64,000 nucleotides of DNA from Paraburkholderia graminis C4D1M (GCF_000172415.1 NZ_ABLD01000005.1:310001-374000); one strand, 5' to 3'; positions 9,593-20,067 are shown, counted from the first letter of the stretch. Numbers and translations: made by a program. The notes: generated from the sequence alone by a model not told the origin.

Positions 9593-11149
9593 TCACGACG
9601 AGCAGCTCACTTCGAGCGAGCTTGCCCAGTCGGGCGGCAAGCCGGCATACGCTTCATGCTCGGGCTGTTCGTCGAACGGACGGCGCAGCACGGCGGCCAG
9701 ACGCTCCAGTTCGGAAAAGTCCTTCTCTTTCGCGCGGCGGATCGCCGTTTCCGCCAGATGATTGCGAAGAACGAATTTGGGGTTGACGCGGTTCATTGCA
9801 ATGGCGCGCGCCGCGTCGTCGCGTGTTTCATGGGACAGCCGCGCGCGATAGTCGTTCGCCCACGCGTCGAACGCGGCGCGATCGAGGAACAGATCGCGCA
9901 CCGGCGCGTCGCCGCTCGCGTCACGTTTCGAGAGACGCGCGAGATTGCGGAACGTCAGCGTGAAATCGGCGCGATTCGCGTGCATCACGTCGAACAGGCG
10001 ATTCACGAGCGCCGCGTCGCCGTCGCGCTCGATCTCGAGTCCGAGCTTCGCGCTCATGCGCCGCTCGAGCGCCGGACCGAAGCGGTCCTTGAAACCGGCG
10101 AGCACCCGCTGCGCGTCTTCGATCGACTTGTCGCCGCGCACGCTCTCTTCATAGCGTTCGCCGAGCAGCGGCAAGAGCCCTTGTGCGAGGCAGAAGAGAT
10201 TCCAGTACGCGATTTGCGGCTGCATCCGGTACGCGTAACGGCCTTGCGAATCGGAGTGATTGCAGATATAGCCGGCGTCGAAGCCGTCCATGAAGCCGAA
10301 CGGGCCGTAGTCGATCGTCAGACCGAGGATTGACATGTTGTCGGTGTTCATCACGCCGTGGCAAAAGCCCACGGCCTGCCATTCGACCATCAGGTCGGCG
10401 GTGGACAGCACCGCTTCGTTCAGCAGCGCGAGATACGGGTCGTCGGCTTCGCGGCAATGCGGATAGAAGCGCTCGATCACATGATCGGCGAGCGCGCGCA
10501 GCGCGTCCGTGCGGTCGTTCGAATAGAAGTGCTCGAAGTGGCCGAAGCGCACGAAGCTCGGCGCGACGCGCGTGACCACGGCGGCCGTTTCGACTTCCTC
10601 GCGCCGCACGGGCTGGTCCGAGCCAATCACGCACAACGCGCGCGTGGTCGGAATGCCGAGATGATGCATCGCCTCCGAGCACAGGAACTCGCGAATCGAC
10701 GAGCGCAGCACCGCGCGGCCGTCGCCCATGCGCGAATAGGGCGTGCGGCCCGCGCCTTTCAGTTGCAGCTCGAAGCGCTGGCCGTCTTGTTCGACTTCGC
10801 CGAGTCCGAGCGCGCGGCCGTCGCCGAGTTGACCCGCCCACACGCCGAACTGATGCCCCGAATAGACCGATGCATAGGGCAGCGCGTCTGCCGGCCATTC
10901 GCGCGTGGCGTTGCCCGAAAACAGCTCGGCGAAGCCCGGATCTTTTTCGAGCCCCGGCTCCAGGCCGAGCATCGCCGCGGTCTCGGAAGAGAAACCGACG
11001 ACGTACGGCGCGTTGAGCGGCGTTGCCGGCAAACGCGTGACAAACGTGCTGCCAAGCTGCGCGAACGCGTTTTCGTTGGAGGTGGAAAGAGCTTCGGAAA
11101 GTGCCGCCAAAGGCCCGGACAGGCCTGCAATGCTTGGGGAAAACGACAT
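9593..11149 (-). CDS. selO: Protein adenylyltransferase SelO (YdiU/UPF0061 pseudokinase)
   Basis: SelO has a kinase fold with inverted ATP binding and transfers AMP to Ser, Thr or Tyr of target proteins, including redox enzymes such as glutaredoxin. The 518-residue product contains the family's hallmark segments: [64 protein letters not shown] (in two blocks) and [23 protein letters not shown], which carries the metal-binding Asn and Asp. The ATG at 11149 fits the family length; upstream codons in the 62-residue extension look non-coding. It shares a leftward direction with msrB. The C-terminus ends in CSS, a few residues from where selenoproteins carry selenocysteine; I see no in-frame TGA/SECIS evidence here. 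Confidence 0.95.
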   Translation of the reverse strand: MSFSPSIAGLSGPLAALSEALSTSNENAFAQLGSTFVTRLPATPLNAPYVVGFSSETAAMLGLEPGLEKDPGFAELFSGNATREWPADALPYASVYSGHQFGVWAGQLGDGRALGLGEVEQDGQRFELQLKGAGRTPYSRMGDGRAVLRSSIREFLCSEAMHHLGIPTTRALCVIGSDQPVRREEVETAAVVTRVAPSFVRFGHFEHFYSNDRTDALRALADHVIERFYPHCREADDPYLALLNEAVLSTADLMVEWQAVGFCHGVMNTDNMSILGLTIDYGPFGFMDGFDAGYICNHSDSQGRYAYRMQPQIAYWNLFCLAQGLLPLLGERYEESVRGDKSIEDAQRVLAGFKDRFGPALERRMSAKLGLEIERDGDAALVNRLFDVMHANRADFTLTFRNLARLSKRDASGDAPVRDLFLDRAAFDAWANDYRARLSHETRDDAARAIAMNRVNPKFVLRNHLAETAIRRAKEKDFSELERLAAVLRRPFDEQPEHEAYAGLPPDWASSLEVSCSS

Positions 11150-11370
11150 GTTGAGCGCCTCACTATTAACCGATATTGTAAGTCCGCACCCGCGGCGCTG
11201 CTGGCGGCCCGGCACGTAAGCCGCGCGGGCCGCGTGGCTGCCGATGCGTGGCGAGCCGCCGGCCCGCTTGCCGACTGCTTCAGCAATTTCACTGCCGCGG
11301 CGGGTTTTCCGCGCACGGCGCTTTCGGATCCGCACTCTTTGAAAAGCAAAAGGCGAGGAGACGACTCTTT

Positions 11371-13056
11371 ATGACGATGCCGCTGCTTGGCCAGATGATG
11401 GACGTGCCCCTCACCGTGTCCTCGCTGCTTGCGCACGCCGCGCGGCATTTCGGCACCGCCGAGATCGTGTCGCGGCGCATTGAAGGCGACATCCACCGTT
11501 ATACCTATCGCGATTGCGAACGGCGCGCGAAGCAACTCGCGCAGGCGCTCATCGCGCTTGGCGTGCAGCCCGGCGAGCGCGTCGCGACGCTCGCATGGAA
11601 CGGCTACCGGCATCTCGAAACGTACTACGGCACGACCGGCTTCGGGGCGGTGTGCCACACGATCAACCCGCGGCTCTTTCCCGATCAGATCGCCTACATC
11701 GTCAATCACGCCGACGACGCCTACGTGCTGTTCGACACCACGTTCGCGCCGCTCGTCGACGGGCTTGCGCCGCAATGTCCGAAAGTGCGCGGCTGGATCG
11801 CGCTCGCCGACGAAGCGCATCTGCCGGCCATGCAAACGCCCGTGCTCAGCTACGAAACGCTCGTGAACGCGCACGACGGCGACTTCGAGTGGCCGCTCAT
11901 CGACGAGCGTCAGGCGTCGTATCTCTGCTATACGTCGGGCACGACCGGCAATCCGAAAGGCGCGCTGTACTCGCATCGCTCGACGGTGCTGCATGCGTTC
12001 GGCGCGTCCTTGCCCGATGCGATGGCGCTGTCCGCGCGCGATTCCGTGCTCCCCGTCGTGCCGATGTTCCATGTCAACGCATGGGGCATCCCGCACGCCG
12101 CGCCGCTCACCGGCGCAAAGCTCGTGTTCCCCGGCAAGGACCTCGACGGCAAGTCGCTGTTCGAACTCATGGAGCGCGAACGCGTCACGTATTCGGCGGG
12201 CGTGCCGACCGTCTGGCTCGGCCTGCTCAACTATCTGCGCGAAAGCGGCTCGCGGTTTTCGTCGCTGGAGCGCACGGTGATCGGCGGCTCCGCGTGTCCG
12301 CCGGCGATGCTGCGCAGCTTCGTCGACGACTACGGCGTGCAGGTCATTCATGCATGGGGCATGACAGAGATGTCGCCGCTCGGCACGCTCTCCAAACTTA
12401 CGTGGGAACAATCGCAGCGGCCTGTCGCGGAGCAGCGCAAACTGCTCGAGAAGCAGGGGCATGCGCTCTATGGCGTCGATATGAAGATCGTCGGCGACGA
12501 CGGACAGGAGTTGCCGTGGGACGGCGTCGCGTTCGGCGATCTGTACGTGCGTGGGCCGTGGGTGATCGACCGATATTTCCGCAAGGACGACTCGCCGCTC
12601 GTGGACGGCTGGTTTCCGACCGGCGATGTCGCGACCATCGATCACGACGGCTTCCTGCAGATCACGGACCGCTCGAAGGACGTGATCAAGTCGGGCGGCG
12701 AATGGATCAGTTCGATCGACGTGGAAAACGTCGCGATCGCGCATCCCGCAGTGGCCGAAGCGGCGTGCATTGCGTGCGCGCATCCGAAGTGGACCGAGCG
12801 GCCGCTCCTCGTCGTGGTCAAGCGCGCGGGCCTCGACGTGACGCGCGACGAACTGCTCGCGTTCTACAACGGCAAGGTCGCCAAGTGGTGGATTCCGGAC
12901 GACGTCGTGTTCGTCGACGAACTGCCGCATACGGCGACGGGCAAACTGCAGAAGCTCAAGCTGCGCGATATTTTCCGCGATCATGTGCTGCCGTCCGCGC
13001 TCGAAGACCGCATGCACGAAGGCGATTGCCCGCTCGCCAGGGGAAACCCCGCCTGA
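11371..13056 (+). CDS. Fatty-acyl-CoA ligase (AMP-binding)
   Basis: The enzyme activates a carboxylic acid to its CoA thioester through an acyl-adenylate. The 561-residue product shows the AMP-binding P-loop [16 protein letters not shown] near residue 190, the [13 protein letters not shown]5-type motif near 330, and the [11 protein letters not shown] and [13 protein letters not shown] motifs. The C-terminal lysine [12 protein letters not shown] is near residue 530. The overall pattern is closest to medium- or long-chain acyl-CoA synthetases and methylthiopropionyl-CoA ligase (DmdB)-like enzymes. The ATG at 11371 follows AGGCGAGGAG; the upstream frame is poor. It opens a rightward set with the FadB-type and thiolase genes and is divergent from selO. 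Confidence 0.93.
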   Translation: MTMPLLGQMMDVPLTVSSLLAHAARHFGTAEIVSRRIEGDIHRYTYRDCERRAKQLAQALIALGVQPGERVATLAWNGYRHLETYYGTTGFGAVCHTINPRLFPDQIAYIVNHADDAYVLFDTTFAPLVDGLAPQCPKVRGWIALADEAHLPAMQTPVLSYETLVNAHDGDFEWPLIDERQASYLCYTSGTTGNPKGALYSHRSTVLHAFGASLPDAMALSARDSVLPVVPMFHVNAWGIPHAAPLTGAKLVFPGKDLDGKSLFELMERERVTYSAGVPTVWLGLLNYLRESGSRFSSLERTVIGGSACPPAMLRSFVDDYGVQVIHAWGMTEMSPLGTLSKLTWEQSQRPVAEQRKLLEKQGHALYGVDMKIVGDDGQELPWDGVAFGDLYVRGPWVIDRYFRKDDSPLVDGWFPTGDVATIDHDGFLQITDRSKDVIKSGGEWISSIDVENVAIAHPAVAEAACIACAHPKWTERPLLVVVKRAGLDVTRDELLAFYNGKVAKWWIPDDVVFVDELPHTATGKLQKLKLRDIFRDHVLPSALEDRMHEGDCPLARGNPA

Positions 13057-13241
13057 TCGTAAATTGAACGAGCGTGCTTTTTTGTGTATTCTGCCTGCTG
13101 ACACCGGAACCGCCGACCTAAGCTGAAGACGAAGGCCGGCGCATTCGAGTTGGGCCATTCGCCGGCTCGATCAACCGGACGGGCGGCGCGCGCTGCGCCG
13201 CCTCATCTCATGGATGCAATGCATCGCACGGAGGCAGGCAG

Positions 13242-15326
13242 ATGGCAGTGGACTACACAACCCATGACGGCGTGGCCGTCATCACGCTGAACAATCCTCC
13301 CGTCAACGGCCTCGGCCTGTCGACGCGCGCGGGGATCGTCGAAGGCATCGAGCGCGCGCAAAACGATCCGGCCATCCAGGCCGTCGTGCTGACGGGCGCG
13401 GGCAAGGCCTTCTCGGGCGGCGCCGACATCACCGAATTCAACACGCCGAAGGCGACCCAGGAGCCGACGCTCGCCACCGTCATCAAGACCGTGGAAGGGA
13501 GCGCCAAGCCGGTGGTTGCGGCCATTCACAGCGTCGCGATGGGCGGCGGCCTCGAACTGGCGCTCGGCGCGCATTACCGCATCGCCGCGCCCGGCGCGCA
13601 GATCGCATTGCCCGAAGTGAAGCTCGGCATTCTGCCCGGCGCGGGCGGCACGCAGCGTCTGCCGCGCGCAATCGGCCTCGAAAGCGCGCTCAACATGATC
13701 GTGTCGGGCGCGCCGGTCGACTCGCAGAAACTGGCCGGTTCCGGTCTCTTCGACGAACTCGCCGAAGGCGATCTCACGCAAGCCGCGCTCGCGTTTGCGC
13801 GCAAGGTCGGCGCGAAACAAGGCCCGCATCCGAAAGTGCGCGATCGCAAGATCGAGCATCCGAATGCCGAGGGCTTCATTCAGTTCGCGCGTAACAGCGT
13901 CGCGGCTATCGCGAAGAATTTTCCCGCGCCGCTCAAATGTATCGACGCGGTCGAGGCCGGCGTGAAAAACGGCTTCGACAAGGGCCTCGCATTCGAGCGC
14001 GAGTGCTTCGTCGCGCTCGTGCAAACGCCCGAGAGCCGCGCGCTGCGCCATGCGTTCTTCGCTGAACGCGCGGCGAGCAAGATTCCCGATGTGCCGGCCG
14101 ATACGCCGGTGCGCGAGATCCGCCAGGTCGCGGTGATCGGCGCGGGCACGATGGGCGGGGGCATCGCGATGAACTTCATCAACGCGGGCATTCCGGTCAC
14201 GCTGCTCGAGATGAAGCAGGACGCGCTCGAGCGTGGCCTTGCAACGATCCGCAACAATTACGAAGCGAGCGTGAAGAAGGGCAAGCTCAAGCCCGAGGCG
14301 CTGCAGGAGCGCATGGCGCTCATCACGACCACGCTTTCCTACGACGACCTGAAAAACGCCGACCTGATCGTCGAAGCGGTGTTCGAGGAACTCGGCGTCA
14401 AGGAGCAGGTATTCAGGCGTCTTGATGAAATCGCGAAGCCGGGCGCGATTCTCGCGTCGAATACGTCCACGCTCGATGTCGACAAGATCGCCGCGTTCAC
14501 GAAGCGTCCGCAGGACGTCGTCGGCACGCACTTCTTCAGTCCGGCCAATGTGATGAAGCTGCTCGAAGTGGTGCGTGGCGAGAAGACCGCGAAAGACGTG
14601 CTCGCCACCGTCATGAAGCTCGCGAAAAAGATAAAGAAGACCGCGGTTGTTTCGGGCGTGTGCGACGGCTTTATCGGCAACCGGATGATCGAGCAGTACA
14701 TCCGCCAGGCGCTCTTCATGCTTGAAGAAGGCGCGCTGCCTGCGCAGGTCGATCGGGCCATCGAAAAATTCGGCTTTGCAATGGGACCGTTCCGCATGAG
14801 CGACCTGGCGGGCAACGACATCGGCTGGGCGATCCGCAAGCGCCGCTATCAGGAACAGCCTGACATGCATTACTCGAAAATCGCCGACCGTTTGTGCGAG
14901 AGCGGGCGCTTCGGCCAGAAAACCGGCGGCGGCTGGTACGACTACAAGGCGGGCGACCGCACCGCGTATCCGTCGAAAATGGTGGACGAAATGATCGTCG
15001 CTTATTCGAAGGAAACCGGTAGCGAGCGGCGCAAGATCGGCGACGATGAAATCGTCGAGCGCCTCGTGTTCGCGCTCGTGAACGAAGGCGCGAAGATCCT
15101 CGAGGAAGGCATTGCGTCGAAAGCGTCGGACATCGACATGGTCTATCTGACCGGCTACGGCTTCCCGCTTTATCGCGGCGGTCCGATGCTGTACGCGGAT
15201 ACCGTCGGCCTTTACAACGTCGAGCGCGCGATACGCCGCTACGCATCGCAGCCGAACGGCGACGCGTGGCAGCTTGCGCCGAGCATCGCCGAACTCGCGG
15301 CGCAGGGCCGCACGTTTAACGGCTGA
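13242..15326 (+). CDS. Bifunctional enoyl-CoA hydratase / 3-hydroxyacyl-CoA dehydrogenase
   Basis: The 694-residue protein joins a crotonase domain to a 3-hydroxyacyl-CoA dehydrogenase. The crotonase domain covers about residues 1-190, with GAGKAFSGGADITEF, the oxyanion motif HSVAMGGGLELALGAHYRIA and the PEVKLGILPGAGGTQRLPR segment. The dehydrogenase has its NAD fold at VAVIGAGTMGGGIAM near residue 300, and the HFFSPANVMKLLEVVRG and GFIGNRM motifs. It catalyses the two middle steps of fatty-acid beta-oxidation, hydration of the enoyl-CoA and oxidation of the hydroxyacyl-CoA. This is the short FadB/FadJ or peroxisomal-like form. The downstream thiolase completes the cycle, suggesting one functional unit with the ligase. 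Confidence 0.94.
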   Translation: MAVDYTTHDGVAVITLNNPPVNGLGLSTRAGIVEGIERAQNDPAIQAVVLTGAGKAFSGGADITEFNTPKATQEPTLATVIKTVEGSAKPVVAAIHSVAMGGGLELALGAHYRIAAPGAQIALPEVKLGILPGAGGTQRLPRAIGLESALNMIVSGAPVDSQKLAGSGLFDELAEGDLTQAALAFARKVGAKQGPHPKVRDRKIEHPNAEGFIQFARNSVAAIAKNFPAPLKCIDAVEAGVKNGFDKGLAFERECFVALVQTPESRALRHAFFAERAASKIPDVPADTPVREIRQVAVIGAGTMGGGIAMNFINAGIPVTLLEMKQDALERGLATIRNNYEASVKKGKLKPEALQERMALITTTLSYDDLKNADLIVEAVFEELGVKEQVFRRLDEIAKPGAILASNTSTLDVDKIAAFTKRPQDVVGTHFFSPANVMKLLEVVRGEKTAKDVLATVMKLAKKIKKTAVVSGVCDGFIGNRMIEQYIRQALFMLEEGALPAQVDRAIEKFGFAMGPFRMSDLAGNDIGWAIRKRRYQEQPDMHYSKIADRLCESGRFGQKTGGGWYDYKAGDRTAYPSKMVDEMIVAYSKETGSERRKIGDDEIVERLVFALVNEGAKILEEGIASKASDIDMVYLTGYGFPLYRGGPMLYADTVGLYNVERAIRRYASQPNGDAWQLAPSIAELAAQGRTFNG

Positions 15327-15442
15327 GCTGACGCGTAGACGCAAGACGCTCGCATCGAACGACAAAGGTGGCGCGGGTCACTCGCGCGCATTAGCGCATG
15401 AGCGCATGCGCCACCATCGACATTGACACGCAGGAGATTCGC

Positions 15443-16621
15443 ATGACTGACGCCGTAATCGTATCGACCGCCCGCACGGGGCTCGCCAAGTCGTGGCGCG
15501 GCGGTTTCAACATGACTCACGGCGCGACGCTCGGCGGCCACGTGACGAAGGCCGTGGTCGAGCGCGCGAAGCTGGACCCGGCGCGCATCGAAGACGTGAT
15601 CATGGGCTGCGCGAATCCGGAAGGCGCGACGGGCATGAACATCGCGCGGCAGATCGCGTTGCGCGCGGGCTTGCCGGTTAGCGTGCCGGGCATGACGGTC
15701 AACCGTTTCTGTTCGTCGGGATTGCAAACTATCGCGCTCGCCGCGCAGCGCGTGATCGCCGGCGAAGGCGATGTGTTCGTCGCGGGCGGCGTGGAATCCA
15801 TCTCGTGCGTGCAGAACGAGATGAACCGCCACATGATGACCGAAGGCTGGCTCAGCGAGAACAAGCCGGAAATCTACTGGTCGATGTTGCAGACCGCCGA
15901 GAACGTCGCCAAACGCTATTCGATTTCGAAGGAACGTCAGGACGAATACGGCGTGCGCTCGCAGCAGCGCGCCGCGGCCGCGCTCGAAGCCGGCCGCTTC
16001 AACGACGAGATCGTGCCGTTGACGGTGCTCGCGGGCGTCGCCGACAAGGCAACGGGGCGTCTTTATACGAAGGAAGTCACCGTCAGCGGCGACGAGGGCA
16101 TTCGCGCGGACACGACGCTCGAAGGCGTATCGAAGATTCGCACGGCGCTGCCCGGCGGCGTGATTACCGCGGGCAACGCGAGCCAGTTTTCCGATGGCGC
16201 GTCGGCTTGCGTGGTGATGAACGCGAAGCTCGCGGAACGCGAAGGGCTGCAGCCGCTCGGCATTTTCCGCGGCTTCGCGGTGGCCGGCTGCGAACCGGAC
16301 GAGATGGGCATCGGCCCGGTTTTCGCGGTGCCCAAGCTGCTGAAGCAGGCCGGTCTGAAAGTCGGGGACATCGACCTGTGGGAACTGAACGAAGCGTTCG
16401 CCGTGCAGGTGCTGTATTGCGCGGACAAACTCGGCATCGACCAGGAGCGCTTGAACGTGAACGGCGGCGCGATTGCGGTGGGCCATCCGTATGGCGTGTC
16501 GGGCGCGCGCCTCGCGGGACATGCGCTGATCGAAGGCAAGCGGCGCGGCGCGAAGCTCGTCGTGGTGACGATGTGCATCGGCGGCGGGCAGGGCGCGGCG
16601 GGCCTCTTTGAAGTGGTCTGA
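15443..16621 (+). CDS. Acetyl-CoA C-acyltransferase (thiolase)
   Basis: This thiolase cleaves 3-ketoacyl-CoA to acetyl-CoA and a shortened acyl-CoA. The 392-residue protein has the acyl-accepting Cys in [20 protein letters not shown] near residue 90, the [16 protein letters not shown] segment, [22 protein letters not shown] with the active His, and the C-terminal [17 protein letters not shown] with the second catalytic Cys. The ATG at 15443 is preceded by CAGGAG; an ATG 45 bp upstream (15398) lacks a ribosome site. It lies 116 bp after the FadB-type gene and completes a beta-oxidation set. Confidence 0.95.
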   Translation: MTDAVIVSTARTGLAKSWRGGFNMTHGATLGGHVTKAVVERAKLDPARIEDVIMGCANPEGATGMNIARQIALRAGLPVSVPGMTVNRFCSSGLQTIALAAQRVIAGEGDVFVAGGVESISCVQNEMNRHMMTEGWLSENKPEIYWSMLQTAENVAKRYSISKERQDEYGVRSQQRAAAALEAGRFNDEIVPLTVLAGVADKATGRLYTKEVTVSGDEGIRADTTLEGVSKIRTALPGGVITAGNASQFSDGASACVVMNAKLAEREGLQPLGIFRGFAVAGCEPDEMGIGPVFAVPKLLKQAGLKVGDIDLWELNEAFAVQVLYCADKLGIDQERLNVNGGAIAVGHPYGVSGARLAGHALIEGKRRGAKLVVVTMCIGGGQGAAGLFEVV

Positions 16622-16631
16622 GGTCGCGTGA

Positions 16632-17135
16632 TTACGGCATGCCGGCGCCTGACATCGGCAGGCTGAGCATGCCCTGATCGACGAAACGCGCGGTGCCGAA
16701 CGGGCCGCCCGCCAGCTTGCCGCGCAGAATATACGGAACCTGTCCCGACTGCGCGGCCCCGGCAAACGCAAAGGCCTGGCGCACCGCGGCGAATGCGGGC
16801 ACCGTCAACGGCACGTTCAGCACCGTTTCGCCATAGCGCGGCACGGTGCCGGCTTGATCGCTGACGCCGCTCGCAAAAGAGTGGCCGTTCAGTTCGAGAT
16901 CGAGCGACACGCCGTTGAAGCTCACCGCCGATTCGTTCGGATTCTGCACGCGCAGCTTGACGTTAAAGCGCACTTCCAGACCCTGGCTTTCGAGCGGTTC
17001 GATGCCTGCCACGCTCACGCGCAACGGGTCGCCGCCGAACAGCCCCGCGCAGCCGCTGAGCGTCAGCGTGAGAACCGCGCACAACGCGGCGACGCGCAAC
17101 AGACTCGCGCCGAACAGCTTGCGGACAAAGGACAT
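16632..17135 (-). CDS. LEA type 2 family lipoprotein
   Basis: The 167-residue protein has a lipoprotein signal peptide with lipobox LTLSGC (Cys at about residue 29 from the ATG at 17135; an ATG at 17144 is also possible). The mature part resembles the water-stress/LEA-14 domain: GLEVRFNVKLRVQNPNESAVSFNGVSLDLELNG in two blocks, GTVPRYGETVLNVPLTVPAF, and a beta-rich end YILRGKLAGGPFGTARFVDQG. Such proteins are probably anchored in the outer membrane; their function in bacteria is not well known. It converges with the thiolase gene, with 10 bp between stops. Confidence 0.85.
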   Translation of the reverse strand: MSFVRKLFGASLLRVAALCAVLTLTLSGCAGLFGGDPLRVSVAGIEPLESQGLEVRFNVKLRVQNPNESAVSFNGVSLDLELNGHSFASGVSDQAGTVPRYGETVLNVPLTVPAFAAVRQAFAFAGAAQSGQVPYILRGKLAGGPFGTARFVDQGMLSLPMSGAGMP

Positions 17136-17203
17136 GACCGGCACCTCGAAGAGCGGATGGGGTCATGCATTGTAGCGGGCGACGGGCTGCGCGCGGCAAC
17201 GCA

Positions 17204-17560
17204 TCAGGCCGCGCGCCGCAGCGTCGCTTTGAGAAACGCGGCGAGTTGGCGAATCCCATTCGCGTGCTGCGTATTGCTTCTAGCTGCTGCATGCGATGCG
17301 GGCAGTGCGAACGCCGCGGCTTTTCCATGCAACGCGCTGATCGACACCATGCTGCGTTCGGTCGGCACGAAGCACTCGCCTTCGCTAAGCATGATCGATA
17401 TCGACGGAACCGCGTCGCCGAGCCACGACAGCGAATGATCGCGGACGACGAGCTGCAGATCGCCTTCGACCGCGACGACGGCGCTCCTCGCGCGCAGGTC
17501 GTGCAGCGCGACCTGGCCCGCGGCGAGACGGCACACATTGATGTTGGCGTGAGCTGACAT
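17204..17560 (-). CDS. DUF2917-type small protein
   Basis: The 118-residue protein looks like DUF2917: a short cupin-like beta sheet (VCRLAAGQVALHDLRARSAVVAVEGDLQLVVRDHSLSWLGD in two blocks) followed by a low-complexity C-terminus. Function is unknown. The ATG at 17560 follows AAAGGAAAC at good spacing; an in-frame ATG at 17590 extends it by 10 residues. It is divergent from the MocR-type regulator. In Burkholderiales I recall this pairing as frequent, so regulation by that neighbour is plausible. Confidence 0.7.
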   Translation of the reverse strand: MSAHANINVCRLAAGQVALHDLRARSAVVAVEGDLQLVVRDHSLSWLGDAVPSISIMLSEGECFVPTERSMVSISALHGKAAAFALPASHAAARSNTQHANGIRQLAAFLKATLRRAA

Positions 17561-17664
17561 AACGTTTCCTTTGGTGCGTTTGCATGCCATTCAGCTTATT
17601 GACCCGCTGCCGCGGAAAACAGCCGCAGTCGCCGACGATCTGCACCGGTACAACGCGGCTCTTT

Positions 17665-17702
17665 GATACGCTGTATCGGTCGAAATGAGGTCGATGTGTA
17701 TC
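17665..17702. promoter_or_regulatory. Candidate operator between the DUF2917 gene and the MocR regulator
   Basis: In the 213-bp divergent gap, GATAC (17665-17669) and GTATC (17673-17677) form an inverted repeat around CGC/GCT-type spacing, and GTATC recurs in direct orientation at 17698-17702, 25 bp further on. Inverted plus direct half-sites are typical of MocR-family binding regions. The assignment to the adjacent regulator is inferred from position. Confidence 0.45.
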
Positions 17703-17773
17703 TGTTGCCGCACGCGGACCGTGCGCACCATCGGCTCATGAGCCGATCAACCTGAACGCAAGCACAAAAGCCC

Positions 17774-19339
17774 ATGCACGCGCACACCAGCATGCCCCTC
17801 GCGCCTCATGCACTCCCGGCGTCCTCGAACGATGCCACCGCGAGCGAACCGCTTTACCGCCAACTGGCCGCGCACTATCGCCGCGCGATTCGCAATGGCG
17901 TGCTGCGCCCCGGCGAGCGCATGCCGTCGATGCGCGCCTTCATGCAGCGTCACGGCGTGAGCCTCGCGACCGCCACCGAGAGTTATCGCGTGCTCGAACG
18001 CGAGGCGTTGATCGAGGCGCAGCCGCGCGCCGGCTATTTCGTGCGCGCGTCGCAAAACGCCGCGTTGCCCGCCGCATCGGAACCGGACCTCGCAACGATG
18101 CCTCGCGCCGCGCAGTTCGTCGGCATTCACTCGGTCATTTCGACGATCGTCTCGCAATATCAGCGCTATCCGGACGCGTTCAATCTGGGCGGCGCGACCG
18201 CCTCGCCAGATCTCTATCCGACCGACGCGTTGCAGAAAGCCGCGCTGCGCGCATTGCGCCGACGGCCGACGCTGTTGACCACAGCCGGGCCGGATCAGGG
18301 CGATCCGGCGTTGCGCGCGATCATCGCGCGCCGTGCGCTCGACGCGGGCATCCAGGTCGGCGCGGACGACATCATCATGACGCACGGCGGCATCGAGGCG
18401 GTCAACCTGGCGTTGCGGGCAGTCACGCAACCGGGCGACACCGTCGCCGTCGAATCGCCGTGTTTCTTCGGCCTGTTGCAGGCGCTCGAGAGTCTCGGGC
18501 TGCGCGCGCTCGAAATTCCCGCGAGCCCGAGCACGGGGCTCGCCATCGAGGCGCTCGACTTCGCGTTGCAAACGCATCCCGACATCAAGGCCGTGGTCGC
18601 GGTGCCGAACCTGCAAAATCCGCTCGGCAGCGTGATGCCCGACGCGCACAAGGCACGGCTCGTCGAGTTGTGCGCGCGGGCAGGCATCGCGCTGATCGAG
18701 GACGACCCGTATCGCGAACTGGTCGACAGCGCGCAGCCGCTGCGCTCGCTGAAGGCCTGGGACAGCGACGGCACCGTGATCCATTGCACGTCGTTCAACA
18801 AGACGCTCGCGCCGGGCATGCGCATCGGCTGGATCAACGGCGGGCGCTGGCATCCGCGTATCGGCATGCTGAAATTCGCGCAGTCGCGTCACAACGAGCA
18901 GTTGTCGCAAGTCGTGCTCGCGGAGTTTCTGCAGACCAACGCGTATGAGCGGCATCTGCGGCGCTTGCGCGACCGGCTGAGGATGCAGCGCGAGCGGATG
19001 GCGGCGGCGCTGGGCGCGTCCTTTCCCGAGGGCACGCGGTTCACGCCGCCCGCGGGCGGCATTTTCTTCTGGATCGAGCTGCCGCGCGAGGTGTCGTCGG
19101 CCGATTTCTTCGACGCCGCGCTGAAAGAGGGCATTCGCGTGATGCCGGGCACCGTGTTCTCGAACGCGGGCCGCTTCGATCACTTCATTCGCCTCAGTTG
19201 TCCCAGCACCGATCTCGATCTCGCCGACGACGCGCTGCGCCGGCTCGGACGGCTTGCGACAGCGATGACGGCGCGGGCGTCGGCATATGCGTCGGCGGCA
19301 GACAAACACACGCCTCGCTCCCACTGCGAAACGCCATAG
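17774..19339 (+). CDS. MocR-family regulator (GntR HTH fused to aminotransferase)
   Basis: The 521-residue protein has a GntR-type winged helix at about residues 25-95 (PLYRQLAAHYRRAIRNG, RMPSMRAFMQRHGVS, REALIEAQPRAGYFVR). A fold-type I aminotransferase domain follows. VHCTSFNKTLAPGMRIGW carries the PLP-binding lysine (FNKT), VPNLQNPLGSVMP supplies the cofactor Asn, and IEDDPYREL the Asp/Tyr pair. MocR proteins sense PLP or amino acids and usually regulate the adjacent divergent gene. The ATG at 17774 gives a plausible length. An unlinked aminotransferase activity is not excluded. Confidence 0.9.
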   Translation: MHAHTSMPLAPHALPASSNDATASEPLYRQLAAHYRRAIRNGVLRPGERMPSMRAFMQRHGVSLATATESYRVLEREALIEAQPRAGYFVRASQNAALPAASEPDLATMPRAAQFVGIHSVISTIVSQYQRYPDAFNLGGATASPDLYPTDALQKAALRALRRRPTLLTTAGPDQGDPALRAIIARRALDAGIQVGADDIIMTHGGIEAVNLALRAVTQPGDTVAVESPCFFGLLQALESLGLRALEIPASPSTGLAIEALDFALQTHPDIKAVVAVPNLQNPLGSVMPDAHKARLVELCARAGIALIEDDPYRELVDSAQPLRSLKAWDSDGTVIHCTSFNKTLAPGMRIGWINGGRWHPRIGMLKFAQSRHNEQLSQVVLAEFLQTNAYERHLRRLRDRLRMQRERMAAALGASFPEGTRFTPPAGGIFFWIELPREVSSADFFDAALKEGIRVMPGTVFSNAGRFDHFIRLSCPSTDLDLADDALRRLGRLATAMTARASAYASAADKHTPRSHCETP

Positions 19340-19465
19340 CAGGTATCATTTCTTCTCTTCCGGCGCGTCGCGTCGCGCGTGCATGAAGGTGCCCGCATCG
19401 CCGGTGCATCAGCGCACACGCGCACGCGCCGCCGCACGTCAAGACAAGGAAAACCGAAAGCCGCA

Positions 19466-19951
19466 ATGACCGATTCATCTTCATCTACTGCGGGCGGCGC
19501 GTCGTTGCCCGAAAGTCCCTTCGTCGACCGGCTCGGCGCACGGCTCGTTTCCGCTGCGGACGGCGCCAGCGAAGTGGTGCTGTCCCTCTTGCCCGAGCAT
19601 ATGAACACCTGGGACGTCGCGCACGGCGGCGTCACGATGACGCTCGCCGACGTCGCGCTCGCGATGGCCGCGCGCAGTCTCGCCGGCGACGGTGTCGGCG
19701 TGGTCACGGTCGAGATGAAGGTCAACTTCATGCAGCCAGGCCGCGGCGAGTTGCGCGCGACGGCGCGCGTGCTGCACCGCTCGACCACCATGGCCTATTG
19801 CGAAGGTGAGATCCGCGATAGCGAAGGCCACTTCGTCGGCAAGGCGCTCGGCACGTTCAAATACATGCGTCGCCTCGCCGTGGGCCGCGACGTGACGCGC
19901 CAGCGCTTGCGCAGCGACCCGTCGGCGAAACCCGGTCCTAGCGACGGTTGA
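19466..19951 (+). CDS. Hotdog-fold thioesterase, PaaI family
   Basis: The 161-residue protein has the PaaI/4HBT pattern: NTWDVAHGGVTMTLADVALAMAARSL with the HGG active-site region near residue 60, then VVTVEMKVNFMQPGRGELRATARVLHRSTTMAYCEGEIRD in two blocks. These enzymes hydrolyse acyl- or aryl-CoA thioesters. The ATG at 19466 is supported by an upstream AAGGA; the frame extends to 19379, but the added residues are Arg/His-rich and look non-coding. It starts a rightward series with the reductase, SDR and esterase genes. Confidence 0.88.
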   Translation: MTDSSSSTAGGASLPESPFVDRLGARLVSAADGASEVVLSLLPEHMNTWDVAHGGVTMTLADVALAMAARSLAGDGVGVVTVEMKVNFMQPGRGELRATARVLHRSTTMAYCEGEIRDSEGHFVGKALGTFKYMRRLAVGRDVTRQRLRSDPSAKPGPSDG

Positions 19952-20067
19952 GCGAGTGGCAAGGTGCGAGGCGGCAACATGCCCGAACATGCCGTCGGCG
20001 AGCGCAACACGCCGTCGCTGATTCGTAATCGGTAGTCCACAATCCACAACCCAAGGAGACGATCGAC

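Noticed and set aside
9593..9620. Selenocysteine at the SelO C-terminus
   Set aside because: The gene ends with an ordinary Cys-Ser-Ser and stop; no in-frame TGA with a SECIS-like structure was recognised.
10759..13158. 799-codon minus-strand frame
   Set aside because: It is antisense to the acyl-CoA ligase and selO start; composition (Arg/His-rich) is typical of shadow frames in GC-rich DNA.
13203..15365. 720-codon minus-strand frame
   Set aside because: Fully antisense to the FadB-type gene, which has clear motifs throughout.
17747..19324. 525-codon minus-strand frame
   Set aside because: Antisense to the MocR gene; no recognisable motif.
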